DNA from: Ailurus styani
Taxonomy: Eukaryota > Chordata > Mammalia > Carnivora > Ailuridae
NCBI GenBank assembly: GCA_002007465.1
Contig: LNAC01000102.1
Span: 2,883,386-2,947,385 of the forward strand
Direction of reading: 5' to 3'
DNA length: 64,000 nucleotides
Each line of letters begins with the position of its first letter. The stretch's first letter is position 1. Below the pieces are notes generated by a model. It did not search any database, had not been told where the DNA came from, and worked only from the letters and a program-made list of their open reading frames with translations. Below are positions 34,981-46,320 of this stretch, piece after piece. Position numbers and translations under genes: made by a program.

Positions 34981-35400
34981 AACGAACTACAGTGTTTTGG
35001 ATACAATATGGAGCATTAGAGAGAGAAAAAAAAATGAGAGGAATAACGGTAATGTTTCTGCTTAATTTCCAGGGTTCCAGAATGAGAATAAGATTCTTTG
35101 CTTAAATGTCATTAAATGTCTATTTTGGGGAGTAGCCTCATGCAGAGAGACTGGGCTGTGCATTTTTAACAAGAGAAGAGAAGAGATGCCCTGGCACAGA
35201 GAAATAAATTCATTCAGAGCAAAGACACATTTTTAAGTGATAAAAGATTTTGTTCATTTCACCAAATAAATACCCTGTAGATAAGGGCTACTTGGAATCT
35301 GTAAGCAAACCTTCCCCATGGCTTTTGGAAAGGTCTGTAATAGATCTACACTACAAGAAATAGTGTAGTGAGGTTCAATTTAAAGGACGTATTTTAAAGC
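34981..35400. other. Unique sequence, no gene seen
   Basis: Contains an A-run and the repeated phrase 'aagagaagag' near 35173. No family or coding region recognised. Confidence 0.35.
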
Positions 35401-35515
35401 TAGATATAAATCCCCTGAATGATTTTTGTTCATCTTGTTCATAGCTGTTACCCCAGCACTTAGAATATTGGGTTAGATACTCAGTAAATATTTGTTGAAT
35501 AAATGAGCAAGATTT
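35400..35515 (+). mobile_element. L2/MIR-type 3' terminal fragment
   Basis: 'catagctgttaccccagcac' followed by 'ctcagtaaatatttgttgaa' and 'taaatgagcaag' is the characteristic terminal phrase of ancient L2/MIR-era elements. Confidence 0.6.
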
Positions 35516-37330
35516 TGGAAAACTATTAAGTCATAGTATATTGAGGCATAAGTAGTTCACTAGAATATGCAGATAAACAATCAGTTCTGTGAGAAGATAT
35601 TATTTAGAATTTATTTCATGTTTGTTGTACTACAGTTAGTCCTGAGCATATCTCTGAATTGGACATATCTCTGAAAAGTTTGTGTTTGGCCCTCAGTACA
35701 ATGACCCTTCAAGACATGTTTTTTCCATTCACTTTGGGTGTCCACTTCCCTTACTGTCCTTCTTTTCATTTTCATTTTATAATTCCGGAATCTAAAATGT
35801 GCTTTGAAAAAAGCATCTCTAATAAATATAAAGTTTTGCTTACAGATCCTAATTTTTTTAAATTGTTGGTAGGGATAGACATATAAATGTTATTTAAAAG
35901 GAAAAAAGAAAAAGAAATCCCCTTGGTTGAATTTCATATAAGTGGCAGTAATTATGGAATGTATTGATGGAGCCATCAGATAAATGCTGGCCCCTTTATC
36001 ATTGTCGTGCAAGCAGTTGTCCATTCAGTCTGCATATTTGACCAGCCTTGGGACTGCGCTGGTGATACTCTGAAACAATTATTAATTTGTTATTTTATCA
36101 TCACTATTTTTATTTATTAATATTATCTTTATTAATATATATAATAATTTATTAATATCACTATTATTTACTTATTAATATTATAATACTTCAAATATTT
36201 GGTGCTATTTAGAGTGTCTCTGAACAACAAGAGCTACTGTATTCAAAATGATAGTGTTTTAAACTTTAAGGAATATTTATTAAATGCAATTGCTTTAATT
36301 ATAGGTTTATTAACATTTAAGAAGGACTTTTGAGAGAGATGAGAAAAAGAGTTAACAGGAGTTTTAGATTTATTTACTGTACAGTATATCACTGTATAGA
36401 TGAATCTAACAAGATTCACCACACTGAGGTAGCAGAGGCGATCGTACAAAGATTTAAGCCATAGAGGAGAGGGAACAAAAAATTGATTATGTATCCAGTT
36501 AATAAAGTGCCTATGAATCTAACTGCTTCAGAGAGCTGTAAATGTTAGTGCATAACCTAGGGAAAGGTGAGTCATTGCTTTCAATGTAATTGGCCTGATA
36601 TTCACTCACTGAGGAAGAAAACTAAAGGTTGATGAAGAAATAATAGAAATTACGGTATGCTTCTTATGCTGTTTGACCTACACTGATGTCAGACTCCAGG
36701 CAATTTCTAAATTGCCAACATGGAGAGTGTGAAAAGTAGTTATTCCCCTTGATAGATGTCATTTTTTGTCTGAAGCTTCAATTAGTTTAAGTCAGTAGTC
36801 AATGGATCTACCTTTTTCTTACCTTCTATGATATAAATTATAAGAGCAGACATCTAGGAGGTGCTCAGTAAATATCAATTTGTGGAAAGAATCAGCAACC
36901 TTTTCCTTCTCATTTATTTTTTTCTATTTAACTTTACATCTTTACATCGGAACATCAACTCTACTAATACTGGCGCACACACAAAAATTAAAAGTACTCT
37001 TATGAGTCCCTTTAACATTTTTACTATTGTCATTTTCAGTTCTTCTGATTATATCAAGATTATATTTGAAGATTCTTGCATCAAGAGGATAAAACAGCAC
37101 TGAGTATTTTTTATTATAAGATGTCTATTTGGGGAGGGGAAAGAGAGAAAATAGTTTGTTCAGGACTAATGCTGTTCTATTAAGCAGTCTGTAAATTGTT
37201 TTCAACTCTTTGCTAAGGCTCATGTGTGATGATAGGGATTGGGAGGAATTCTATGATAGACTTCCTTATGGTCCCTGTCTCCAAGTTATATAATTCCAGT
37301 GCAGCTTGGAAACATCTTCCTCCTGTTTTA
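35516..37330. other. Unique AT-rich sequence, no gene seen
   Basis: Includes a strongly AT-rich patch of TTATTAATA units (36070-36190) and a short L2-like terminal phrase 'aggtgctcagtaaatatc' (36860-36878). No coding region recognised. Confidence 0.4.
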
Positions 37331-37339
37331 TTTCTTTAT

Positions 37340-37538
37340 GTTTTTTTCAAGATTTTATTTATTTGAGAGAGAGAGATAGAGAGAGAGTACGAGCAGGAGT
37401 GGGGGGGGTGGTTAGAGAGAAAAGGAGAAGCAGACTCCTGGATGAGCAGGGAGCCTGATGCAGGACTCAGTCCTAGGACCCTGAGAACATGACCTGAGCC
37501 AAAGGTAGACACTTAACTGACTGAGCCACCCAGGTGGC
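37340..37538 (-). mobile_element. SINEC, older type, minus strand
   Basis: Minus-strand head 'ccacctgggtggctcagtca' and older 'gttaagtgtctacct' variant, GA/G-rich middle with an eight-G run. The flanks share 'tcctcctgtttta' and 'tctcctatttta', a degenerate target-site duplication. Confidence 0.88.
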
Positions 37539-37847
37539 TTTCTCCTATTTTAAAGGTCTGTACCCGATGCCAGCTGGAGGCCTTGAGAGAGTATCATTAT
37601 GTGTGCTGGGCAGGTCCTGAGGACAGAGCTCTCCATCTCCACACACTGGCTCCTCCAGAAAGAACTCCTGGCATTAGCTTTGGGAGTTGCTTCTGTGACC
37701 TTTTATGGTGACCAATTTCATTTAGTTATCTCAAACAGGTAAACATTAACATCAGTTAATAAGAGAACAAGCAAAAATGACAAGAAATTGAGGGAATTAA
37801 GAACTTTGCCCACTCACTTCAGAACTATTAACAAATGGGAAGACAGT

Positions 37848-38045
37848 GGACTTTAGTGGGGAAGGGTGCTACATCTAGACTCTGCCTCTGTCACTGATTA
37901 GCCCTCGTGTTATTGGGCAAGTTAGTTAAGCATCTCTGACCTTGCCTATAATATTCCTCCCTTCCAACAATAGGTGTTGTGTCTTTAAGTGAGGTAGTGT
38001 ATGCAAGTTTTTGTACGTAGTAAGTGTTTGTGTTAGTATTCTCAA
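37848..38045 (+). mobile_element. MIR
   Basis: 'ctgcctctgtcactgattag', 'gtgttattgggcaagttagt', 'gaccttgcctataatattcc' and 'cgtagtaagtgtttgtgtta' follow the MIR core. Confidence 0.72.
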
Positions 38046-38049
38046 CCCT

Positions 38050-39930
38050 TTGTTATTTTTTATGAAAACCAGGTTGACCAATGCCTGCTGGGTAAATTCT
38101 CACCTACCCAGGCATAATTCTTGCAATTTCTAATAAACATGTGTTTAAGTACCAAAAAAGTTGACATTTTCTGAAACACCCAAAATGCCCTTTGAAAATA
38201 TGACTTTCATTATGTTCACTGAAATATACCTTGCACAAGTTGCATCCACACTTTTGTGGGGGTTCCTAGTTGTTACATAAAACCTGAACAAAGGAGAAGT
38301 ATGAATAATGCTACAGTTTCTGTTCATGTTCTTCCCCCTCAGAGGATTTTAGAGTCTTCAAAACATATTTGTTAAGACAGAGCACAGCCTGCAGTTTTTC
38401 ATTTTCCTAGAGGAATGACTAAGTTCTGTGTGTTTAATTGTTCTTTGAGACCTCAACTTCTCTCTTGGAAGAGTGAAAATAAGTATAGCATGTGAGCCAA
38501 ACTGCTTCCTCATTCAGAAGCGGGAGAAAGGAAAAGGCCCTGAATACTTCACAGGCTCAGCACCTCTGAAGCTCCTGAAAGACAGTGTATGTCTTATAAA
38601 GTGACCTGTTAATAAGATCTGAGGGAATGATACTTTCCTCAGGTTGTATTTAAAGTTACAAAGCGTGGAAAGTGTATTGACTTTTCGAAATGCAGCAGAG
38701 AACATTCTGTTTGTTACTTCCCCTAAAGTTTGATTTGGTTGTGTTACAAAAAGAAAAATAAAGAAAGAAGCAGATCTATTTTTGGAGATGGAATGTTTCC
38801 TTTCCATGTTTAAGATCACTGAGAGTTCTGCATCCTTACCCAAACTTTGTACCTATCCCATTGCCTTCTTTCTGTACTCCCTCTGATTCTCCCGTTTAAA
38901 AGAATAAATTTGAAACAAAAAAAGCTGTTTATTTTTTTTAATTTTCCCTTTTTTTCCCCCTCATGCTGTTCACCCTATTGGAGTTCCCTCCCTATTTCTC
39001 TCTATCTGTTCATTAAAGATCTAAGTTCTTCTCAAACCTACCCTGAATATCTTAGGCCTAACTGAGCTCTTCTTCATCTGTAAACTGATACCCGAGTTGC
39101 CCGTATTTCTCATTTCACACCTATCACATACTATGTGAAGGGGAGGGTCTGAGATTGTTTTGCACCTGCTATTACATGTATATACACATACAAAGAACTT
39201 TTGTCTTCTTCAAATCCATACTGTATGTTTTAGGGTGCCACTCTGCCTTATATGAAGAAGTTTCTTGTCATTTAGTGTTTTTGAAATGGGTGCTTATTAC
39301 TTGATTTAGTCTGAGATTGCTTTATAAAACCCCATATTTATTGCCCATGTGGCAAAGGATAAAGAAGGATTGGAAGCACACTCTGATTTGTTGCTTAATT
39401 AGCTTCCATAGAGTCCATATAAAGGTTGATGTTTCCTGGCATCCTGGCATCTTTGGGGAGCCTGCCAAGTTACTTTTCACTTTACCTTTGGTCCCTCCTT
39501 GACTTGTAGGTCCAAAACACAAGTTTGTGTCTTCTTCCAATAAAAATTTTATATTTACCCTAAAACTTATAAAGGGATGTTAGAGAATCAGAAAGAATCA
39601 TGAATGTCATGTTAATTAACTATTAGGGCTTTGGGATAATAAAAACAAAATTGTACTGTAAGCCTTCAATCAATATAACTAATCCATGGGCTGAAAGAGA
39701 GTGGTCCAGGCTAGTATATCTCAAAATAGTTCTTGCTAACAGTATTTTCTTTGGATATATAGATAAGTCATAACAATTTGAGCAAGGAGATATGAGGAGA
39801 ATATTGAGCACTATAATTATGAAGTAGAGACAAGTATTTGGAGACATCTCCACACCAGACCTTATTCTCATTTTATTTCTATCCTGGAACACCTTATATT
39901 TTCCCTTCATTTACCACTGAGAAGGGTTCT
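38050..39930. other. Unique sequence, no gene seen
   Basis: The longest open frame is about 109 codons on the minus strand (38514-38843), without domain or good splice sites. An A/T tract near 38930-38960 is the only simple sequence. No repeat family recognised. Confidence 0.4.
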
Positions 39931-39934
39931 TTTT

Positions 39935-40150
39935 CTCCTTTCCATGATAAACTACTATCTGCATATTTCTATCATAAATTTACCACATAGTTCTGTGATT
40001 ACTTGCTTATTGGTCTTCTCCCATTTAGTGCAATCTCTTCCAAATAAAATATGTGCCTTATTAATTACTGAATCTCTACAACTGAAAACATTATCTTGAT
40101 AAATAGGACAACATATGTATATCAACCAAGGCTTGAATAAATGAATGCAT
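39935..40150 (+). mobile_element. L2-like 3' fragment
   Basis: 'gtgcaatctcttccaaata', 'tactgaatctctacaactga' and 'ggcttgaataaatgaatgc' resemble the L2 terminal region, much diverged. Confidence 0.45.
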
Positions 40151-40569
40151 TATGGAATTAACATTATACAAAACGATGGGCAAACTTGAAATTAAATATG
40201 GTCATTTTTTTTAACAATTTTAATCATATGCAGTAAAGATACATTTAATCTGTAATGTGAATGTGTGTCTTCCCAATTTTCTTGTAATTTCTGTGCTTGT
40301 GTATGTAGGAGAAGCTTGAACTTCTCCACCCCAGATTGACATCTCTAATTTATAAGTGGTAGTGAGAGTAAGAATACCTCAAACAATTGAAATGTTGCAA
40401 TATAACCTCTTAACATACTTGCCAGCCTCTGTTTCTGATTCCTAACTTCCTTTCCATAGAGCCTGTTTGAATGTCCTCACTGGTAGTATTACAAACACAG
40501 TATTAGTGTAATTATGACTGATTCCCTTTAGGGTTACCAAATTACTTTTGTCAGGATTTCTATTTTGTT

Positions 40570-40700
40570 TGGTTAAGGATCCAATCAATCACATAATTTA
40601 ACAAATATTTATTAAGAATTTAATATATGGCTATCACTATGCTGGGTCATAGTGAGCAAATATATCAGGCAGACAATTTTCACATCTGAGAAAAATTTCT
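40570..40700 (-). mobile_element. MIR/L2-type fragment, minus strand
   Basis: 'aacaaatatttattaagaat' followed by 'ctatcactatgctgggtca' is a reversed ancient-repeat terminus. Confidence 0.5.
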
Positions 40701-40934
40701 TTAAGGAACTTCCCACCTATTTAATATTCTACAGTATGAATGTCACAGTTTCCATTTTCATTTTCTTTTCCCTGCAAAACTGCAGGTGAATTTGTTGCCA
40801 TCATTCACATTGTTGTCACATATTTTTATATAGTATAAGTAATGTAATTATCTCTGAATAATTAGAAAAATGTACTTTATTGCTCCTTTAAACTTATTAG
40901 CTCATTGTGTTTTTAATCTTTTTGATGGAATAGA

Positions 40935-41720
40935 TCAAACATTCAAAAAAGGAGATAATATAGAATAGCATAGTGAATCCTGCTTCAATAATGATCAACT
41001 CTTGGCCAATCCTGTCTGATCTATACCGCCACTCCTCTTCCTCCCTCCACCCCTACCCTACTTACTGTTTTGAAGTAAATATGAATTAATCTATAAAAAT
41101 TTGCATATATATCTCTAAAGTAATGGTACCAAATTAATATGTTAACTAGATCACAAAACAAGTGATCTAGTGTCATACTAAAGTGTCATACTAAAAATTT
41201 TAACAATAATTTCTTAATTGCAATGTTCGTATTTCCAATTGTTGCATAAACCCATTGTTTTCATCTTTGTTTAAACCAAGACACAAAAAAGTTACACACT
41301 GAAATTGGTTAATGTGATATTTAATTTCCTTCTATATTACAGGTCTCTTCTCTAATGTTTTCCCTTGTAATCTGTTGTTAAAGAAACCTCAACATTTGTT
41401 ATGTGGATCTTTGCAAAATCTGGATTTTGCTAGACTACATTCTTATGGTTTCTTATTGTCCGTTCTGTCCTCCATATGTCCTGTAAATTGCTGGTTGAAC
41501 ATAAGAAAGTAAAAGGATTTAGGTTCCACATTATTGGCAAAAATGGTGGCTTGATCTTGAAACAAATCATGTCTGATTACCTCTGTTTTTGGTGTATCAG
41601 CAACTCTAAGTGTTTAGTTTCTAGATCAATTCATGTATCAATGTAAAAGTGTCATTCTAAAGCTAACTCTTTTGTTACCTAAAATATTTCTATCAAGAGA
41701 AATTTCCCTTTCTTTGCTAT
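40935..41720 (+). mobile_element. Old L1M-like fragment
   Basis: In order: 'cttcaataatgatcaactct', 'ttggccaatcctgtctgatc', 'attttgctagactacattct', 'gtcctgtaaattgctggtt'. This series matches a very common old mammalian repeat which I place, without certainty, in the L1M group. It contains the inverted repeat at 41145-41171. Confidence 0.5.
41145..41171. repeat. Perfect 10-bp inverted repeat
   Basis: Arms actagatcac and gtgatctagt flank a 7-base loop (aaaacaa). They are immediately followed by a tandem duplication of tgtcatactaaag. Confidence 0.85.
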
Positions 41721-41909
41721 TTGTTTACCACATGGAACAGTTAGTTTAGGGAAGTCAGCACAAATGCCTAATTTGTTTCCTTTACTTACCAATTTTCAAA
41801 ATAATAAGTTAATTCATTGATAGCCATCAAAAATAACCTCTTTTTTTCATTTTTGGATCATAATGAACTAATGAGTTTAAACATCTTTGGCCTTTTTAAT
41901 ACATTTAAA

Positions 41910-41951
41910 TTATTCTTATTCTTATTCTTATTCTTATTCTCATTCTTATTA
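41910..41951. repeat. (TTATTC)n hexanucleotide repeat
   Basis: About six ttattc units, one with a T-to-C change (ctcattc). Confidence 0.9.
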
Positions 41952-41999
41952 CTACTCGCAGTATCCCAACTTTGGTCAGTGGAAAACTTCAAATTGCCT

Positions 42000-42700
42000 T
42001 TGAGTCCTTTAGATACAGCCTTTGTAGATTTTGATGTGTTCCATGTTGTTTGGTGCAAAAAGTGTTTCTAGCTATTCTAATTCTAGCTTCTCAGCACTGG
42101 AATTAGCCACTATTTCAAAAACCCTTGTTTCTTTTAGTGAGAATTGATGTTTGAAAAGCCTAATCTACACCTACGCCTTAAAGGTGTTCATTGTTATCAG
42201 CCCACTACTGTTTCCAGACTTCTTCAGTGGACAGAGGAAGGGAACTAAATATTTATTTTTTAAGATGAAATATTAAAGAATAAGTATTGATAACCTCAAT
42301 TAAAATGTACACTATTTAGTTTTAATTAATTTCTCTATTTTGCATTTGTTTCTCCTTTCTCCCACTAGAATCCTGACAACCACTCTAGGAGTGATTAAAT
42401 TTGAGTATCATATACTCATTTACTTTATGCTGTACCATGCACACTGTATTCTGTTATTATTGGAATAACAATGCTAATGCTACCAGCAAAAATACGATAA
42501 TTGAAACTGGTCTTGTTCTTTATGCTTCCTTTTGTCTTTAGGGTATGTCCCTCTAGAAATTACTTACTAAGTTACTCTGTCTTAACATCATATCAAAAAA
42601 AAAGGTGCTTTCTCTGTGGTCATGCTACCAATCAGAGAAATATTTGGGTTGCTTTGTTCCATTTTATAGTTTTAGGGATTTTTTAAATTTAATTTTCTGT
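42000..42700. other. Unique sequence, no gene seen
   Basis: AT-rich, no family recognised, longest open frame about 61 codons. Confidence 0.35.
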
Positions 42701-42717
42701 GTATACATAATGTTTTT

Positions 42718-42912
42718 TTTTTTAAGATTTTATTTATTTATATGACAGAGAGAGATCAGATCACAAGTAGGCAAAGAGGCAGGCAGAGAGAGAGGAGGAA
42801 GGAGGCTCCCTGCTGAGCAGAGACCCCAATGCGGGCCTCGATCCTGGGACCCTGAGATCATGACCTGAGCCGAAGGCAGAGGCTTTAACCCACTGAGCCA
42901 CCCAGGCACCCC
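42718..42912 (-). mobile_element. SINEC, full length, minus strand
   Basis: Minus-strand head 'ggtgcctgggtggctcagtg' with the mustelid-type phrase. The flanking acataatgt at about 42705-42713 and 42913-42921 marks the insertion site. Confidence 0.92.
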
Positions 42913-42949
42913 ACATAATGTCTTTCTAAAGTCAATCCAAAAAAACCCC

Positions 42950-43015
42950 CAATATATATATACTAATTTAAATATATATAGTTAAATATATATATACTAA
43001 ATATATATATATCCT
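42950..43015. repeat. (TA)n-rich tract
   Basis: Interrupted TATATA blocks separated by ctaattta and agttaa. Confidence 0.85.
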
Positions 43016-43500
43016 TTCATTTTTAAACTAGTATATATACACATGTATATTTTTTATCCTTAGATACATAATGTGCTCATTCCCCAAGTTTTCTATTTTT
43101 ATTTGATTTCTCTAGTTGTTTTTTTTTTTTTTTTAAGATGAGCTGTGTTTTTGTTTCAATGGCTACTTTTATGGTTGTACCCTTAAAATACTTTTAGTTC
43201 CCTCTTTTGGGGTTATTATCTTTTGGTTCACTTTGATGTTCAATATTAAAATTAAGCTGCAGGCTCTTTTTTCCCTTACACCTAGTATCATTTTAGATAC
43301 ACTCTTTTGTTTTTTGTCTTTCCTCTTCTAGTTGCTCTGTTTTTATTGAGGATTCAGGTAGATTAAAGAACCATGTAGCTTTATCTCTGTCTTTCCAGTC
43401 AGTATAAGAATATCTAACTTAGTTTGCCATCTTTATTGAAGGACATATTGGGAAGTTACTGTAGGGAGAAAAGAAATGGAACTTATGATGATTTGACTTT

Positions 43501-43699
43501 TTTTTTTTAAAGATTTTTTTATTTATTCATTTGACAGAGAGAGAGAGATCACAAGAAGGCAGAGAGGCAGGCAGAGAGAGAGGAGGAAGCAGGCTCCCTG
43601 CCGAGCAGAAAGCCCGATGTGGGCCTCGATCCCAGGACCCTGGGATCATGACCTGAGCCGAAGGCAGCGGCTTTAACCCACTGAGCCACCCAGGCGCCC
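43501..43699 (-). mobile_element. SINEC, full length, minus strand
   Basis: Minus-strand head gggcgcctgggtggctcag. The target-site duplication atgatttgacttt is exact at 43488-43500 and 43700-43712. Few differences from the consensus implied by its siblings suggest recent insertion. Confidence 0.95.
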
Positions 43700-43811
43700 A
43701 TGATTTGACTTTCTTACAACATTTCCAATTCAAAGGTAACTCATTCATACATGTGTTATAATCAGAATAAAAAGTGAAATAGCTTATAGATTACTTATGG
43801 TCAGAAAGTAA

Positions 43812-44015
43812 GGGCACCTGGGTGGCTCAGTGGGTTAAAGCCTCTGCCTTCAGCTCAGGTCATGATCTCAGAGTCCTGGGATCGAGGCCCTCATCGGGCT
43901 CCCTGCTCGGCAAGGAGCCTGCTTCCTCCTCTCTCTCTGCCTGCCTCTCTACCTTCTTGTGATCTCTCTCTCTTTGTCAAATGAATAAATAAATAAAATC
44001 TTAAAAAAAAAAAAA
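43812..44015 (+). mobile_element. SINEC, first of a head-to-tail pair
   Basis: Head gggcacctgggtggctcagt and tail aataaataaataaaatctta with an A-run. The direct repeat around 'aaagta' (43805-43810 and 44013-44018) closes it exactly where the second copy begins. Confidence 0.93.
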
Positions 44016-44018
44016 GTA

Positions 44019-44222
44019 GGGCGCCTGGGTGGCTCAGTGGGTTAAAGCCTCTGCTTTCGGCTCAGGTCATGATCTCAGGGTCCTGACATCGAGGCCCGCA
44101 TCGGGTTCTCTGCTCAGCGGGGAGCCTGCTTCCCCCTTTCTCTCTGCCGGCCTCTCTGCCTCCTTGTGATCTCTCTCCCTCTGTGAAATAAATAAATAAA
44201 ATCTTTAAAAAAAATAAATAAA
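44019..44222 (+). mobile_element. SINEC, second of a head-to-tail pair
   Basis: Head gggcgcctgggtggctcagt directly abuts the tail and target-site duplication of the preceding copy. The two differ at several positions (for example 'ctgacatcgaggcccgcatc'), so it is a separate insertion and not a tandem duplication. Confidence 0.93.
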
Positions 44223-45000
44223 TGTTCATCAGATTTGGTCCTTCACATTACAAATTTCTAGGCAATTATCTCCTAAATGTTAAAATGCTCTAAATAGTTT
44301 TACATTTTTAGTGTTTGTCAAATGGAGTCCAGGTTATTTTTCCTTTGTTCTTTTATTTTAAAAAGTTAACCTCATAATTAACAAAAAGCAATTATAAAGT
44401 GCTTTATAACTCATGAGAGCTATAGACATAATGAATAATAACTGTGAACTCTGTATGCCTTTTATAATTTGTAAAGTTTTATGTTGAATAAAAAACAATT
44501 ACCCTAGAAACTAATGGATAGCTCTACTCTGATGAGTTCAAAAGACATGCGTTAGGTTGAGGAGTCTTTGAGGAAGAAATTGTAAAAAGGAGATAAGTTG
44601 ATTGCAAAAGAGATAGAGCCTATATGTTTTCAACCGGGTCTCTTCAGTAATCAAGTATATCTTTTGCTTTCAGTAACCTCCACCTCAGCTTCCTGAATTG
44701 TAGACTTCTAACTTTTTTACTGGGGAAGATGCATGCAAAAGCTCTCCCCCTGCTTCTTTGGAGTTCTGGCATTCTGTTTGCGCTCCAGCCTGTCACAATC
44801 ATTTGACTCCAGCAGATGATTTCTTCTTTTCTTTCTTTGTTTCTTTCTTTTTTTTTTTTTTTTAAAAACAAGAAAATTTATCTCACATTATAAGAAGTCC
44901 AGTTGCTTTCTTTATTAGAAAAACTAAAAAGAGGCAGATTTCTGATGCCATATATACAAAATGTGTCCTCTGATACTCTTTTTACAATGAGAGAGAGTTC
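44223..45000. other. Unique sequence with a pyrimidine tract
   Basis: No gene recognised. A TTTC/T tract lies at 44822-44864. On the minus strand this region could be 3' UTR of the candidate exon at 45253-45462; AATAAA occurs on that strand at 45012-45017 and again near 44912. Confidence 0.4.
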
Positions 45001-45252
45001 CCTTCAAACTGTTTATTATAAATAGCAGGTAGCAAAGAATAAAAGATACCTGTACAGGTAAAAAAATACATATTTTTTCCTTGTGGAGTTTACTCTAACA
45101 TGCATGCTGTTTGAAGAGTGTTTTGTGCTGTCTACATGAGGTACTGATTCGGGGAAACACCTATGCAGTAAATGTTTTCCTCTACCTCAGTCTCTGTCTT
45201 ATAAAGTTCGGTGAGAGGAAAAAAAAAAATCCATGTTGGAAGACATTTCCTA

Positions 45253-45462
45253 TCACACTTCGTTGTTTGCACTCACGATTTGAATCCCATCACTGTCCCA
45301 AAATGCTACCAAAGAAACACTGGGCTGATCCAACTCAAATGGCAGATTATTTGCATCTTGAATAGGAGTCCTGTGATGCTTCATTTCTGAACAGAAATCT
45401 GTGTCATCACTGTCCTGGTCTGCCACTGAGCAGAAGCCAGATTCTTCAGGACTCCAGCATTC
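45253..45462 (-). CDS. Candidate terminal coding exon, unidentified gene
   Basis: On the minus strand a branch-point-like ctaat, a pyrimidine-rich tract and a cag acceptor (cccttctggtgtggtcccag) precede GAATGCTGG. From there an open frame of 69 codons in phase 0 runs to a TGA at 45253-45255. The peptide is acidic (DQDSDDTDF, then PFELDQPSVSLVAFWDSDG) and ends in SANNEV. An AATAAA on the same strand at 45012-45017 could be its polyadenylation signal, about 240 bases past the stop. No upstream exon was connected and I do not recognise the protein. The upstream ATG at 45474 is also in frame but is preceded by no promoter signal. A chance frame remains possible. Confidence 0.35.
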   Translation of the reverse strand, partial: ECWSPEESGFCSVADQDSDDTDFCSEMKHHRTPIQDANNLPFELDQPSVSLVAFWDSDGIQIVSANNEV

Positions 45463-45799
45463 CTGGGACCACACCAGAAGGGAAGGGATTAGAATGCCGG
45501 GCCTTCGGTCTTCTCTGAACCTTAGCAGTAAGCAAGAAAACAGCTCAGGCTCTTTGCCTCCCTCCTCCTGGGCTGGTTACTGCAGGAATTTCCCAGACAC
45601 TGCACTCTGTGCATTTCATAATTTCTCTTTCATAAAAGCTGACATAATGACACTGCCACCTACTCACAGTACAGTGATAATGAAGGTGATGTTTCTAGAG
45701 AATAGCACGCTCTGCAGCTAGAAGTTCAGCAGTGGCAGAGAAATGCAGCACCACCTCAGAGCAGGCTGCTGCACACTGGCAAAAAGCCCCCAGACCCCA

Positions 45800-46320
45800 G
45801 GGACTTGCTCCTGCGTATGCACTTGGGAGACTCTGGTATTGTTTTACATCTCCTGTCACACCACATTGTCCGCCCTTCCCTCCCCTGTCTTGATTTTGGC
45901 TGCCCACACAGTTTACTGGTCCAGCCACGCTGACCTTCTTTTGCTGACGTTAGTACACCAGGTTCCCTTCCTAGACTTTCTTCCCTGCCTGGAACGCTGT
46001 GCCTCAGATCTGTCACTTAGCTCTTCCCATGGATACCGCCTCTGGTCAGTCAATTTTTACAGAGGTTTTCTCTTCATATCTAAAATAGCTTTATTCATTC
46101 CCCAGCACACCATCTCATGGCACTTCTTCATATCATCTTGAATGGTATTGCTTGTTTACTGATTTAATTGTTTTTTAAGCTCAGCTCCTCTTCCCAACAA
46201 ACAAACAGAATACGGGTTTCATTAAAGGAAAGTCATTGTCTAACTTGTGCACTGCTACATCTCCAGTGCCCAGATAAGTGTGCACTCAGTAACTATTTGT
46301 GGCAAAAAATGACCATTCTG
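45800..46320 (+). mobile_element. L2, 3' half
   Basis: Recognisable L2 order: 'ttccctgcctggaacgctgt', 'cacttagctcttcccatgg', 'atctaaaatagctttattc', 'gcactgctacatctccagtg' and 'gcactcagtaactatttgtg'. It accounts for the long open frames on both strands here. Confidence 0.75.

Noticed and set aside
34792..35019. 75-codon plus-strand open frame with a protein-like look
   Set aside because: It is the antisense of the 7SK RNA pseudogene; its GC-rich, Arg-rich character comes from the RNA sequence.
36070..36190. AT-rich TTATTAATA patch as a replication origin or matrix attachment site
   Set aside because: Base composition alone does not support either; no further signal was seen.
45743..46141. 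132-codon plus-strand open frame, and overlapping minus-strand frames
   Set aside because: Most of it lies in an L2 element recognised by its nucleotide order. No splice signals or domain.
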